Positions 27,177-36,372 of a DNA stretch of 64,000 nucleotides are shown in pieces. Below the pieces are notes generated by a model, which worked only from the letters and a program-made list of their open reading frames with translations, had not been told where the DNA came from and did not search any database. The stretch is from Leptolyngbya sp. BL0902 (GTDB lineage Bacteria; Cyanobacteriota; Cyanobacteriia; Phormidesmidales; Phormidesmidaceae). The position numbers and the translations under genes are program-made. Position 1 is the first letter of the stretch. The number at the start of each line of letters is the position of its first letter. The stretch lies in contig NZ_CP046155.1 of the NCBI RefSeq assembly GCF_016403105.1, forward strand, positions 186,001-250,000, read 5' to 3'.

Positions 27177-28334
27177 CTAGGGGCTGGCCTCGGCCATAGC
27201 TTCGCGAGGGTCTTCTAGGGCAAAGACATGACCGTCGATCAGAAGACGGGTGATTCCTTTGGCCTGGAGGTAGGGCCGGGTGGTTTCTAGCAGACTGCCA
27301 TCGGGAACCTTGATCACCCGCTGGTTGCGGCGAGAAAAACGACGGGCCACCCGCTGGTTGTCAAACACGGGCAGGGTGCGGTGGTCGCCTTCCTCATCGG
27401 GAATTTGACCCAGGCTGGCAAAGGTTTTCAGCGGCAGCACCACCAGCTCCGACGAAGCCCGCTCGACCACAAGGTAGCACTGGGGCGGCAGGTCGCTGGG
27501 GGTGAGGGGGGAGATTTCTACAACATCCAAACGGGGCGCGACCTCTGAGGCATCGCCATCCCAGTCGTCCTCGTCGTCGTCGTCGTCCTCATCCTCGGCA
27601 TAGTCATCATCTAGGGTGGGGCTGTCCTCAGCCCAGTCGTCCTGGGGGGAAGCAGCCTTGGCCGCCGCTTTTTTGACTGGGGCAGGGCGAGAGGGCTTAG
27701 CGTCTAGCGTCGGTTCGGCGGCGGGGGCGGGTTCGGTAGGCTCGGTCTCTGCGAGATTGGTCAGGGTGAGTTGGGCGGCATCCTCCGGGGCGGTGGGTGC
27801 CGAAGCGGGATCGGCACTCGCCCCACGAGACCGCTTCCGACGACCTCCCCCAGCGCGGCTGGCCACCTTATCCTCGCTGGAGGAGGACGAGGTGGCGGGC
27901 TCGGCGGTGGCGATAACCTCCGCCGCTACTTCCGGGGCGGCGGCGGGATCGGCGGTGGCCCCTCGTTTTTTGAGGATGGGCGGAGCTTTGCTGCCCTCTG
28001 GCTTGATCTCCGGGTTGGTCTCCGGCTCTGGTGTGGAGTCAGGTTTCAGGGAAACCTCAGCCACAGCAGCCTCGATGGCGGCAGCCTCTACAGATGGTTC
28101 TGGCCTTGCCTCCCCAGCGGCGGATCCAGCGGCTAGGTCTCGATCTCCGGTGCCGCGTTTTTGCTGAATCAGCGTTTTGTACTCGGCTTCCGGCAGACTG
28201 GCCTTCAATAGGCGGCTAATGGTGCTATTGCTCACCCCGTATCGCTCGGCCAAGGTGGAGGTAGTCTCTTCGGGTTGGCGATATAGCCCCAAGATAGCGG
28301 CTTTGTCGGCCTCGGTTAGCTTTTTGGGTGCCAT
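27177..28334 (-). CDS. HTH-domain protein with a long disordered linker and conserved C-terminal domain
   Basis: 385 residues. The N-terminal 50 (EADKAAILGLYRQPEETTSTLAERYGVSNSTISRLLK) are a transposase-like or homeodomain-like helix-turn-helix, suggesting nucleic-acid binding. Residues about 60-275 are Ala/Pro/Glu-rich and lack order; they contain a basic patch (GGGRRKRSRG) and a strongly acidic run (about 15 Asp/Glu around residue 245). The last 110 residues look folded (CYLVVERASSELVVLPLKTFASLG, VFDNQRVARRF, KGITRLLIDGHVFALED). I do not know its function. Architecture suggests a nucleoid or transcription factor particular to cyanobacteria. It stands alone on this strand. Confidence 0.75.
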   Translation of the reverse strand: MAPKKLTEADKAAILGLYRQPEETTSTLAERYGVSNSTISRLLKASLPEAEYKTLIQQKRGTGDRDLAAGSAAGEARPEPSVEAAAIEAAVAEVSLKPDSTPEPETNPEIKPEGSKAPPILKKRGATADPAAAPEVAAEVIATAEPATSSSSSEDKVASRAGGGRRKRSRGASADPASAPTAPEDAAQLTLTNLAETEPTEPAPAAEPTLDAKPSRPAPVKKAAAKAASPQDDWAEDSPTLDDDYAEDEDDDDDEDDWDGDASEVAPRLDVVEISPLTPSDLPPQCYLVVERASSELVVLPLKTFASLGQIPDEEGDHRTLPVFDNQRVARRFSRRNQRVIKVPDGSLLETTRPYLQAKGITRLLIDGHVFALEDPREAMAEASP

Positions 28335-28377
28335 AGACGGGTTCTCGCAATCATGCCATCTAATATCTTAAGCCGCG

Positions 28378-29382
28378 CTATCCCCTTCGGCGGCGAGAAC
28401 TACGGCGAGAATTTACAGAAACCGCGTGCTCCACCACAGCCCCCAGCCAGAAAAAGACGGCGGCCAAGGTCCAAAACACCTCCCACACGGCACTGCCTTC
28501 GAGGTAGGTATCGGTGCTGCCTGCGTAGAGGAAAAACATATCCGCTACGTAGAGAAAGAACGACGCTACCGCAATCAGTTTCCAGGATTGGGAAAACCGC
28601 CCCCCCCAAAAGGCCACGAGTAGGGTGCCCGCAATGATCAGCAGCACAATATCTCCCAGCAGGTAGAGGAGTTTCACAATACCCTCAAAGGGCTCTAGGA
28701 GGTTGTCGATGGCTACCGCCCAACTAGGAGCCGAGGGAGGCGGATCAACCGCTGGAGCCGTGGCGGGGACGGGTTCGCCAGGAATCGCCTCTGGGGCCAC
28801 CTCTGGGACGGCAGGGGCCTGGGCTAGGAGATAGGCATTGGGCGTCGTGGACGCCGTGGGCAAGGTTTCAGCGTTGGCGGCTTGAAGGCTGACAAACACC
28901 GAGAGCAGAATTCCTCCTAGACCAATCCCTAGCACGATTAGCCATTGGGATAGCTCTAGGTTAAGCCGCCGAGGCAACACGGCCTGGAACATCCCCACCG
29001 AGAGAAACACATAGCAGAGGATGTAGAAAAAGTCCGCAAAAGACACTACCGGATCCAATCCCCAAAGGTTTCCCCAGAGGAAGAAGAAAATATTGCCCAG
29101 GGCGTACATCATTAGCCCCAGGCCAATCCAAAACCAAACCGTGCGGCCACTAACGATCTGGGGGCTGCGCCAATTGCGAAAACAAAGCAGCGAGGCAATG
29201 AGAAAGGCTCCCGTTTCTAGGAGGTTAATCCCCAACACAAACCACTCTGCGGGTTCATTGCCACCGGAGGGCACAAATAAGAGGGAAAACAGCAGGCTGA
29301 CGACGCCCCAGGCAATACCGGATCCTATCAGCACCGGGGTTGAGAGTAGCGACTTGGAGGAAGGAGTTGATGACTGGCTCAA
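28378..29382 (-). CDS. Multi-pass membrane protein, unknown function
   Basis: 334 residues from the TTG at 29382, which has AGGAG seven nt upstream; the frame extends further upstream but without a ribosome site. About seven or eight hydrophobic helices. Helices 3-5 (FWIGLGLMMYALGNIFFFLWG, FADFFYILCYVFLSVGMFQA) resemble the 7-helix sensory domains found in front of GGDEF and kinase domains, but no signalling domain follows here. A Pro/Ala-rich loop (about 200-245) separates the first five helices from the last three. The C-terminus is basic (RRSSRRRRG). Adjacent to the HTH gene (43 nt) on the same strand. Confidence 0.7.
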   Translation of the reverse strand: MSQSSTPSSKSLLSTPVLIGSGIAWGVVSLLFSLLFVPSGGNEPAEWFVLGINLLETGAFLIASLLCFRNWRSPQIVSGRTVWFWIGLGLMMYALGNIFFFLWGNLWGLDPVVSFADFFYILCYVFLSVGMFQAVLPRRLNLELSQWLIVLGIGLGGILLSVFVSLQAANAETLPTASTTPNAYLLAQAPAVPEVAPEAIPGEPVPATAPAVDPPPSAPSWAVAIDNLLEPFEGIVKLLYLLGDIVLLIIAGTLLVAFWGGRFSQSWKLIAVASFFLYVADMFFLYAGSTDTYLEGSAVWEVFWTLAAVFFWLGAVVEHAVSVNSRRSSRRRRG

Positions 29383-29639
29383 CGGTACGCTCCTGGGGTG
29401 ACGACACAACACAGTAATCAGTGGCCCCGCCGTTGCACCCGTTGGGATTAAAGCTGGCGATACCCCTGAACGCCTGAATTGTAGCGACTTCGGGCTCAAA
29501 AGTCTGGGATCCGGCCATTATTTTAGCAATCTAGGGCGAAACGCAATACTTGTTCATGGCTCGGTGAGGGAGGCCCCAGCGACTTGTGGCCCCACGTTGC
29601 CGCCCCACCTAAACCCACCCAAGCCGGAGTCATAGGGGT

Positions 29640-30308
29640 CTAGAGCCAAACCTTGCCCGTGGGCGAGTTTTTCAACCAGGCCAGGAAGTCTTGACGCTCA
29701 CCCTTGGGCAAGTCCTCTAGGGCATCGAGGGAGCGGGCCGCAAAGGTGGTGTTGCCAAAGTAAGTCTTCCCCATGTGGTAGGTCGCTTCTAGCAGGCGGT
29801 GCAGGTGGTGTTCGGCCCAGGGAGGCAGCGGGGCCATAGCCAACGGATCGACCGTTAGCAGATGCCTAACGGCCTGGGGCGTACCCGTTTGGGGAAATTT
29901 CCATTGGGCAAACACCGTGCTCAGCTCCGTCTCAAACTGCCGAGCCTGCTTTGGCCCCAGCAAGTCCTCCACATCCATATACAACACCTGCACCAACAGC
30001 AGACAGGCTTTAATGTGGGCCGCCGCTGCCGCCGCTGCCGCCGCTGCCCCGTCATCGAGATCGGGCTGATCCAGGCGAATTTTGCCCCAAATACTGAAGC
30101 GTTCCGGCTCCTCTAGCAGCACACAGGCTTTACCTCGGTTGTCGGTCAAATCGCGCCACAGAGCACGGGCATCCTCCTCCTGGGCCGCATTGAATACGCT
30201 CAAGAGCCGAAAGGTTTGCCCCTGGTAGGTCAGGATGGGGATCGGCTGATCCTTACCGGGATGCTGCATGGTTTTAATGTCAACATCCTGCCGCTTGAGG
30301 ATAAACAT
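29640..30308 (-). CDS. Conserved cyanobacterial protein (Npun_F0813-like), unknown function
   Basis: 222 residues with no signal peptide or membrane helix. The beginning MFILKRQDVDIKTM and PIPILTYQGQTFRL are features I associate with the cyanobacterial Npun_F0813 family; function unknown. An alanine run of ten (residues about 87-96), encoded by an imperfect GCC/GCT repeat, interrupts the middle. The C-terminus (AARSLDALEDLPKGERQDFLAWLKN) is charged and helical. It stands alone; the downstream gap is about 250 nt. Confidence 0.7.
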   Translation of the reverse strand: MFILKRQDVDIKTMQHPGKDQPIPILTYQGQTFRLLSVFNAAQEEDARALWRDLTDNRGKACVLLEEPERFSIWGKIRLDQPDLDDGAAAAAAAAAAHIKACLLLVQVLYMDVEDLLGPKQARQFETELSTVFAQWKFPQTGTPQAVRHLLTVDPLAMAPLPPWAEHHLHRLLEATYHMGKTYFGNTTFAARSLDALEDLPKGERQDFLAWLKNSPTGKVWL

Positions 30309-30613
30309 GGTGTGCCCTGCTGGTGTCTGGCGAAACGGAGAGACCTTGCAGTCGGAGGTAGGTCGAAGTCAACCGTCACACCAAGCCCTAGTGAGCCCTG
30401 TCACGGCTGTCCCACCCACCATTCTGCCCTGGGGATTTGAAAAGGTCGTGTGATAGCGATGACTTATTGTAGCGGCCCTCGCTCAGATCACATCATCTCC
30501 CCCCCTGGCGACCCCATTGCTCAGTGAGATAGAGTGGGTAGAGGTTCGTCGTCCTCGTTTAAGATGGGGAGGGAGTCAGGAAGTGAATCATGTCTTGGCT
30601 TCAGCCTACATCG

Positions 30614-30686
<73 letters not shown>

Positions 30687-30759
30687 TTTCCAGCGTACCC
30701 CTTCCACCTGAGATTCCTGGTTGCTTGGAGAAATTGGGGCTCTGGTAGCCGCTACAATT

Positions 30760-31437
30760 TCACCGAGAGCCAGCGCGTTTAGATACAGCAGGGGAGTCAT
30801 CGACGTACCAGCGCCAGGGTAGATCGGTGCCCTGGGTAAGGCCGATGCGAGTAGTTTGAAAGCGGTTCTGGGGTTGGGCTACGCGCTGCCGCCAAGCTGG
30901 GGTAGGCGGGGCCAGCCAGAGCCCGCTATCGGGCACTAGGGGCTGCTCGGTGAGGCGACGGTCGATCTCCAAAAGCTGGCAGGTTTTGCCGGGGCCAGCC
31001 CCCCAGCGAGTGGGCTTTTCTGGACGCTTGCCGGGGCGGCTGTCCTCGCGGCATTGGGCCAGCCAGGGAGGCACGATCTCCAACTCCACCGCCCGAATGA
31101 GTACGGCACTGGGCACCCGATCTTGGTCTGTCACCACGTTAAAACAGTGGTAGATGCCGTAGATCAGGTACACGTAGCTGTAGCCCGCTGGGCCAAACAT
31201 CACCCGGTTGCGCGGCGTTTCGCGGCGGTAGGCATGGCAGGCTGGATCACCCTCGGTATAGGCTTCGGTTTCCACAATCACCGCCTCCAGGTGCCGACCA
31301 TCGGGCCATTGGCGCATTAGCCGACAGCCCAACAACTCCGGGGCCACCTCCACCGCTGGCCGACTCAGCCAGTCGGAAGAAATCACCCCATCAGCGGGCC
31401 TCTTGGTGGACATTGTGTGGTCTTGCCCTAGAACCAT
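30760..31437 (-). CDS. 3-methyladenine DNA glycosylase (AAG/MPG family)
   Basis: Removes alkylated or deaminated purines from DNA. 225 residues with the family landmarks: RPAVEVAPELLGCRL, the catalytic glutamate stretch VIVETEAYTEGDPACHAYRR, VMFGPAGYSYVYLIYGIYHCFNVV, and PVSAVLIRA-like PSAVLIRAVE plus RWGAGPGKTCQ. The ATG at 31437 overlaps the end of the upstream DUF4912 gene by 10 nt; another ATG at 31413 (8 codons in) is equally possible. Co-transcription with the DUF4912 gene is likely. Confidence 0.92.
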   Translation of the reverse strand: MVLGQDHTMSTKRPADGVISSDWLSRPAVEVAPELLGCRLMRQWPDGRHLEAVIVETEAYTEGDPACHAYRRETPRNRVMFGPAGYSYVYLIYGIYHCFNVVTDQDRVPSAVLIRAVELEIVPPWLAQCREDSRPGKRPEKPTRWGAGPGKTCQLLEIDRRLTEQPLVPDSGLWLAPPTPAWRQRVAQPQNRFQTTRIGLTQGTDLPWRWYVDDSPAVSKRAGSR

Positions 31438-33710
31438 TCGTCCTGGGCTTCTTCCTTGGTGTTGGTTTGGCGGTCGGGGGTTTGGCGATCAAAGGTCATG
31501 TGAATCGACCGATTTTGTTCGCCATCCGCCGCCACGGCCATGATCGGGTAGTCGATGTTGCCATCGGGGAAGCTAGTGTGGACGCGGAAGGTGCCTTCTA
31601 GGGTGAGATGGATGGGCTGGCCAGAAAGGGTAACGGAGGCATCGGGTTCGGTGGCTCCGTAGACAATCAGCTCCGCATCGGCCACCAGCCAGAATTTGCG
31701 GGGGCGGGCCGGGGGCATGGAGGCCGAGAAGCCTACCCCAGACATGGTTAACCCCGAAATGCCGGACATATTCAGGCCGGACACATTCAGGCCAGACATC
31801 CCAACGCCAGACATCCCAACGCCAGACATATTCAGGCCGGACATGCCAACGCCAGACATCCCAACGCCAGACATATTCAGGCCCATGCCCACCCCAGACA
31901 TGCCGCTAATCCCAGACATGGTAGGCACCATGCTTCCTGGCCCTGGCATTCCATGGAGCAACCCAGCCCCAGAGGCTCCCCAGGCATAGGAACTTTCTGC
32001 GGACTGGTAGGGTGCCACGGATCCAGCAACGTGCTGAATTGACCCCGCGATGTGCGGAATGGAACCTGGCAGCGACTGGATCGACCCAGCAACATGCTGC
32101 ACCGATCCAGCGACGTGCTGAATCGACCCGGCCACCTGTTGCGCTGACCCAGGGATGTGCTGAATTGACCCCGCCACCTGCTGCGCCGATCCCGGTACGT
32201 GGGGCACCGATCCGGGTACGTGCTGCATGGAACCATAGATTGAGCCATCCACCCGATCTGCCTCGCCCGCCTGGGAAATGGCATACATTTGCTCGTGCAG
32301 GCTACGGGCTTTCTGGCTGGGGTCTACCAGGGTCATTAGGGTTTTGCCCCGCAGGTCTTCCTCCCAGGTCACGGTTTTAAAGTGGTCTTCGCTCCAGTCG
32401 GAGGGATAGATAGGGGGGATGCGAATGGTGTTGGATTGGGCCAGCAACAGCCAGCGGCCATCGCGGGCAATGTAGCCGATTTCAACCTGGTAATCGCGGT
32501 CGCTGACGGGAATTTGCAGATACCAATCCCGCGCCAGTTCATCACAGTCGCACTGCTGCATTCCGTGGGGGACTTGATGGTTGCGGTCAATATCGGTCAC
32601 ATCGTAGAGCCGCAGGGCCAGCCGTTCGCCCCCTTGGCGGCGCAATTCTTCCTTGTGGGTGTGGGGTGTATCCCAATAGGCATAGGCCCACTGGGGATCG
32701 CGGGGCATCAGCACAATGCGGCTTTCGCCATAGCCATCGGGTAGGGGCGGCAGGCCATCGTCAATGGTGGATAGATCGAGGCTGCCATCGGTGGGTTGCC
32801 CCACGATGTCAAACTTGCTGGCCTCGATATCAGTCTGGTCTTCGGTGCTGGCCATCGCCGCCGCTGCCCCTGCGGCCAAGCCCGCTGCCCCTGCGGCCAA
32901 ACCAGCCATCCCCGTTGCCACCGCCATCACCGGAACGGCACTGGGTTGAGGCACGGGTGTTTCTTCTATCGCCGGGGCCGCTGGTGGTTCAGAGGTTTCG
33001 ACAGCAGGAACAGGGGGGATTTCCTCGACTACGCCAGGTTCAGGGGTTTCAGCGATTATGGGCTCAGGAACTTCAGCCGCCACAGGTTCAGGAATTTCAG
33101 CCGCGATGGGCTCAGGAATTTCAGCCGCGATGGGCTCAGGAATATCGGCGACCACGGGTTCAGGTACCGCCGCTGCTGCGGGGGATGGATCAAGCCAGGG
33201 ATCAGGCTCTAAGGATGATGCGGCTGCGAGTTCTGAAGACACTGGAGGCACCGTCGCCTCTGAAGGCTCAACAACAGAAGGCTCAGCAGGTACGGGTTCT
33301 GGAGAGACATCCGCCAGGGAAGTGGGGGGCACCGTTTGAGTGGGCTCAGGGGCAGGCGTGGGGGAAGCCGCCGCTAATTCCTCTGGACTCACCCCCTCGG
33401 AGGTCGTGGATCCTCGGCGACTAGCGGCCCAGCCCAGGGCACCGACCCCAGCCGCGATAGGCAACAGCCACCACCAGGCAAACCCGCCCTGGGGTGGCGG
33501 CGTTGGTGCATTGGGAGTGGTGGGGACTTGGGCCAAGGGAAACGCCGTCACCATGGGCTGAATGGCCGCTGGTAGGGGGGCAGGTGCCGGAAACGTCGTT
33601 GAGGGTTGGGTGGCTGGAGAGGGTAACGGCAAGGCAAGAGCCTTCAAGCCAACTTGCGCCGTGCTAAGGAGCAGCAGCGCCGCAACGAGGGTTCTGGAGG
33701 AATACGGCAT
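31428..33710 (-). CDS. DUF4912-domain protein with signal peptide, PEP repeats, His-rich heptads and Met-rich repeats
   Basis: 760 residues. A signal peptide (1-27) and a second hydrophobic segment near 75-95 (FAWWWLLPIAAGVGALGWAA) suggest membrane anchoring. Then comes a Pro/Glu/Ala-rich region with PEPIAAEI repeats (about 180-230). A folded DUF4912 domain follows at about 326-448 (SRIVLMPRDPQWAYAYWDTP, DWYLQIPVSDRDYQVEIGY). Next are ten seven-residue repeats of the type GSIQHVA (about 493-564), Met/Ser/Gly repeats of the type MSGVG (about 594-659) and a conserved C-terminal domain (about 668-745; KFWLVADAELIVYGATEPDASVTL). The function is unknown; the DUF4912 fold may bind carbohydrates. 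The glycosylase gene overlaps its end. Confidence 0.8.
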   Translation of the reverse strand: MPYSSRTLVAALLLLSTAQVGLKALALPLPSPATQPSTTFPAPAPLPAAIQPMVTAFPLAQVPTTPNAPTPPPQGGFAWWWLLPIAAGVGALGWAASRRGSTTSEGVSPEELAAASPTPAPEPTQTVPPTSLADVSPEPVPAEPSVVEPSEATVPPVSSELAAASSLEPDPWLDPSPAAAAVPEPVVADIPEPIAAEIPEPIAAEIPEPVAAEVPEPIIAETPEPGVVEEIPPVPAVETSEPPAAPAIEETPVPQPSAVPVMAVATGMAGLAAGAAGLAAGAAAAMASTEDQTDIEASKFDIVGQPTDGSLDLSTIDDGLPPLPDGYGESRIVLMPRDPQWAYAYWDTPHTHKEELRRQGGERLALRLYDVTDIDRNHQVPHGMQQCDCDELARDWYLQIPVSDRDYQVEIGYIARDGRWLLLAQSNTIRIPPIYPSDWSEDHFKTVTWEEDLRGKTLMTLVDPSQKARSLHEQMYAISQAGEADRVDGSIYGSMQHVPGSVPHVPGSAQQVAGSIQHIPGSAQQVAGSIQHVAGSVQHVAGSIQSLPGSIPHIAGSIQHVAGSVAPYQSAESSYAWGASGAGLLHGMPGPGSMVPTMSGISGMSGVGMGLNMSGVGMSGVGMSGLNMSGVGMSGVGMSGLNVSGLNMSGISGLTMSGVGFSASMPPARPRKFWLVADAELIVYGATEPDASVTLSGQPIHLTLEGTFRVHTSFPDGNIDYPIMAVAADGEQNRSIHMTFDRQTPDRQTNTKEEAQDEWF
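31735..31930. repeat. Tandem 15-bp-based repeats coding the MSGVG/MSGLN array
   Basis: Iterated units such as CCAACGCCAGACAT and ATTCAGGCCGGACAT, arranged in higher-order 45-60 bp blocks, within the DUF4912 gene. They encode the Met-rich array of the protein. Confidence 0.85.
32020..32233. repeat. Tandem 21-bp repeats coding the His-rich heptads
   Basis: About ten degenerate 21-bp units of the type GATCCAGCAACGTGCTGAAT in the DUF4912 gene. The third position of most heptads is His (seven of ten). Divergence between units points to an old array. Confidence 0.85.
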
Positions 33711-34046
33711 CGTGACGAGGGGGTCAGAGTACTCTAACTGCGAAGGTGGTGTCAGACTGAGCCAATCTAACCGGGCAAACGCCGCCTAGGGTGAACCCGG
33801 TTAAGCGAGATTGAGAAGGATAGGTTTCCCCTCAAGTCATCGAGTTTTAGGCTCAGACCCAAGAATTACGCACAACTATCGCAGCATTCGCCAGGGGAGT
33901 CAATGGGAATTGGCGACATGGGAAAGCAGGGCCAAAAACTGGCCAAAACCAGAGGATTTGTCCCATCGACTGGGGCTATGCCACCCATCGCCATCGTCTT
34001 GCTTGGGACTCGATTGGGAATTGATTGGGGATCAATCGCGGATTGA
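33711..34046. other. Intergenic region upstream of the DUF4912 gene
   Basis: 336 nt. It should hold the promoter of the DUF4912 gene. Short TTGATTGGGGAT/ATTGATTAGG direct repeats occur near 34010-34045. I see no RNA gene, and the frames present look non-coding. Confidence 0.4.
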
Positions 34047-34346
34047 TTAGGAATCTAAATAGAGTTCGGCCTGCCAAACCCGCTCCTGAAGCTGTCGAAA
34101 TAGGGCACATTTGGCCGTACTAAACGCCTCTCCCGCCACCAAGGCCGACAAAATGGCCTCTTCATCCTGACGGGCCAAACGACCATCCGCCGTTAGATGC
34201 TCGATTAGGTGCTGGAAGTCCGAAAGTTCCTGCTGGCGGGCGTCATTGCCGCCCATGCAATTGGGGCCATCTCCCTGACTATGGGAGGACACATACCCCT
34301 GTCCCCGATTCCTAGACAGCATCGGGGTTTCTCTGACCATGACCAT
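34047..34346 (-). CDS. Small protein of 99 residues, unknown function
   Basis: The ATG at 34346 has a strong ribosome site AGGAGG five nt upstream, which supports a real gene. A second ATG two codons on is possible. The N-terminal 35 residues are Gly/Ser/Asn-rich with one Cys; the rest forms helices (LSDFQHLIEHLTADGRLARQDEEAILSALVAGEAFSTAKCALFRQLQERV). No signal peptide or membrane segment. It may be one of the small helical cyanobacterial proteins of unknown role. No operon partner. Confidence 0.6.
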   Translation of the reverse strand: MVMVRETPMLSRNRGQGYVSSHSQGDGPNCMGGNDARQQELSDFQHLIEHLTADGRLARQDEEAILSALVAGEAFSTAKCALFRQLQERVWQAELYLDS

Positions 34347-34536
34347 GGCAACCTCCTAGTGAGGCGAGGGTTACTGGAATGCCATCCACCATTGAACGCC
34401 AAAGCACCCCGCACCAATGTTCACCGGGGCACAACCTCCAAAAGGTTTAAGAATTGCCTGGGCTTAGGGGTTTGGGGGGCAGCAGAAATCCGGTTTTTGC
34501 CAGAAACTGGGCTTCTACACTGGGCTACTGGGAGAG

Positions 34537-35934
34537 CTACGGCTGGGTCATGCGGCGGGGGTTGATGGCCCGGTCAAAGTCCTCGGCGCTGATGTAGCCC
34601 AGGGAGAGGGCGGCGTCTTTGAGGGTGAGGTCGTGCTCGAAGGCGTGGTGGGCAATTTGGGAGGCTTTGTCGTAGCCAATCACCGGGCTGAGGGCCGTCA
34701 CCAGCATCAGAGAATTGTCTACGTACTGGCTGATTTTCTTGCGGTTGGGGGTCATGCCTTCTACCAAAAATTCGGTGAAGTTGTGGCTGCTGTCGGTCAT
34801 CAACCGCGCCGATTGCAGAATGTTGAAAATCATCAGCGGTTTATAGACGTTCATTTCTAGGTAGCCGCTGGCTCCGGCAAAGGCGACGGCGGCATCGTAG
34901 CCCATCACCTGCACCGCCACCATGGCCAGGGCTTCGCATTGGGTGGGGTTCACCTTCCCCGGCATGATGGAGGAACCGGGCTCGTTTTCGGGCAGATGAA
35001 GTTCGCCAAAGCCCGCCCTGGGGCCGCAGCTCAGCAGGCGAATGTCGTTAGCAATTTTGTACAGCGACACCGCCAGGGTTTTCAGCACACCGCTAGTCAT
35101 CACCAGGGCATCGTGAGCCCCCATCACCGTGAACTTGTTGGGGGCCGTGACGAAGGGCATCCCGGTAAATTGGGCGATGTATTGGGCGGCGGTTTCGGCA
35201 AAGCCAGCCCCGGCATTCAGCCCTGTGCCCACGGCGGTGCCCCCCAGAGCCAGGGGATAGAGTTCCGGCAGCACCGATTCCAACCGAGCGAGATTATCGT
35301 CCAGCATCCCCACATAGCCAGAGAATTCTTGCCCTAGGGTGAGGGGAACGGCATCCTGCATGTGGGTGCGGCCAATTTTGACGATATCGGCCCAGGCGTT
35401 GGCTTTTTCGTGGAGGGCGTGGCGCAGACGGTTGATGCTGGGGATCAGCGAGTGGTGCAGGGCTTGGGCCGCCGCAATGTGCATCGCCGCCGGAAACACA
35501 TCGTTGGACGACTGGGACATATTCACATGGTCGTTGGGGTGAATCGGCGTTTTGCTGCCCAGTTCGCCCCCGGCCCGCTCGATGGCGCGGTTGGCAATCA
35601 CCTCGTTGACGTTCATGTTGCACTGGGTGCCGCTGCCCGTCATCCACACCCGCAACGGGAAGTGATCGTTAAGTTGCCCCGCCAAAATTTCATCCGCCGC
35701 CTGGGCAATCATTTGGGCCTTCTCGCGGGGAAGTTTGCCCAAATCCGCATTGGCTAGGGCCGACGCTTTTTTAATCGTGGCAATGGCATGCACCACCGCC
35801 AGGGGCATGTGGTCTTGGCCAATGGAAAAATAGCGGATGGAACGCTGGGTTTGTGCTCCCCAGTAGCGATCATTGGGTACGGCAATGGCCCCCATGCTGT
35901 CGGTTTCTTGGCGGGTGGTGGGTTGTTCCGGCAT
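34537..35934 (-). CDS. fumC: Fumarate hydratase class II
   Basis: Interconverts fumarate and malate in the (incomplete or branched) TCA cycle of cyanobacteria; iron-free homotetramer. 465 residues with the family signatures [39 protein letters not shown], and the catalytic loop [19 protein letters not shown] start at 35934. The order of signatures and length are normal. It has no operon partner; a roughly 190-nt gap follows to the small gene on the same strand. Confidence 0.96.
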   Translation of the reverse strand: MPEQPTTRQETDSMGAIAVPNDRYWGAQTQRSIRYFSIGQDHMPLAVVHAIATIKKASALANADLGKLPREKAQMIAQAADEILAGQLNDHFPLRVWMTGSGTQCNMNVNEVIANRAIERAGGELGSKTPIHPNDHVNMSQSSNDVFPAAMHIAAAQALHHSLIPSINRLRHALHEKANAWADIVKIGRTHMQDAVPLTLGQEFSGYVGMLDDNLARLESVLPELYPLALGGTAVGTGLNAGAGFAETAAQYIAQFTGMPFVTAPNKFTVMGAHDALVMTSGVLKTLAVSLYKIANDIRLLSCGPRAGFGELHLPENEPGSSIMPGKVNPTQCEALAMVAVQVMGYDAAVAFAGASGYLEMNVYKPLMIFNILQSARLMTDSSHNFTEFLVEGMTPNRKKISQYVDNSLMLVTALSPVIGYDKASQIAHHAFEHDLTLKDAALSLGYISAEDFDRAINPRRMTQP

Positions 35935-36372
35935 GGGGCGTCTCCATCGAGTTCACGAACCGATCCAACTATACCGACTCAACCTCGGATTCTAGTCGTT
36001 CAGTTCTTCATCCCCACGGCCCATCTCCGCCGATCAAGCCATTGGGCTAGGCATTGGCAGGAGTAAAGACAGCGCCCCCAGAGCAGCGGCCAGAGAGACC
36101 ACGGCAGAGGCAAATAATGATGAAGATTTTGCCGTGTTTCTGCCTGATGCTGGGGCCGTCGATAGTTCCTCGAAAAGAAACGCTAAAATAGATTCGCCAT
36201 CTTTTTAATCCTTAAAACTCGCACCTTCCCCATCCGGTGAGATAAGGCTGTTCCCAGATCGCGTTGGCCTTCGCTACGGGCGGGTTTGTGACCCGTGGGT
36301 CATGCGTTTACCAGGGCATCGAAGGAGGATGGAAAACCAAGATTTGTGGTTCGTTACGTAAGGGTTTGCCCG
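35935..36372. other. Intergenic region between divergent fumC and M16 peptidase genes
   Basis: About 440 nt. An AT-rich stretch at about 36170-36240 is the likeliest promoter area. AAGGAGG at about 36323-36330 directly abuts an ATG that opens a 10-codon frame (ending TAA) ahead of the peptidase, a possible leader peptide, but the zero spacing makes translation doubtful. Nothing else is recognised. Confidence 0.4.

Noticed and set aside
33811-34050. 79-residue open frame upstream of the DUF4912 gene
   Set aside because: No ribosome site and no conserved-looking segment; overlaps the likely promoter region.
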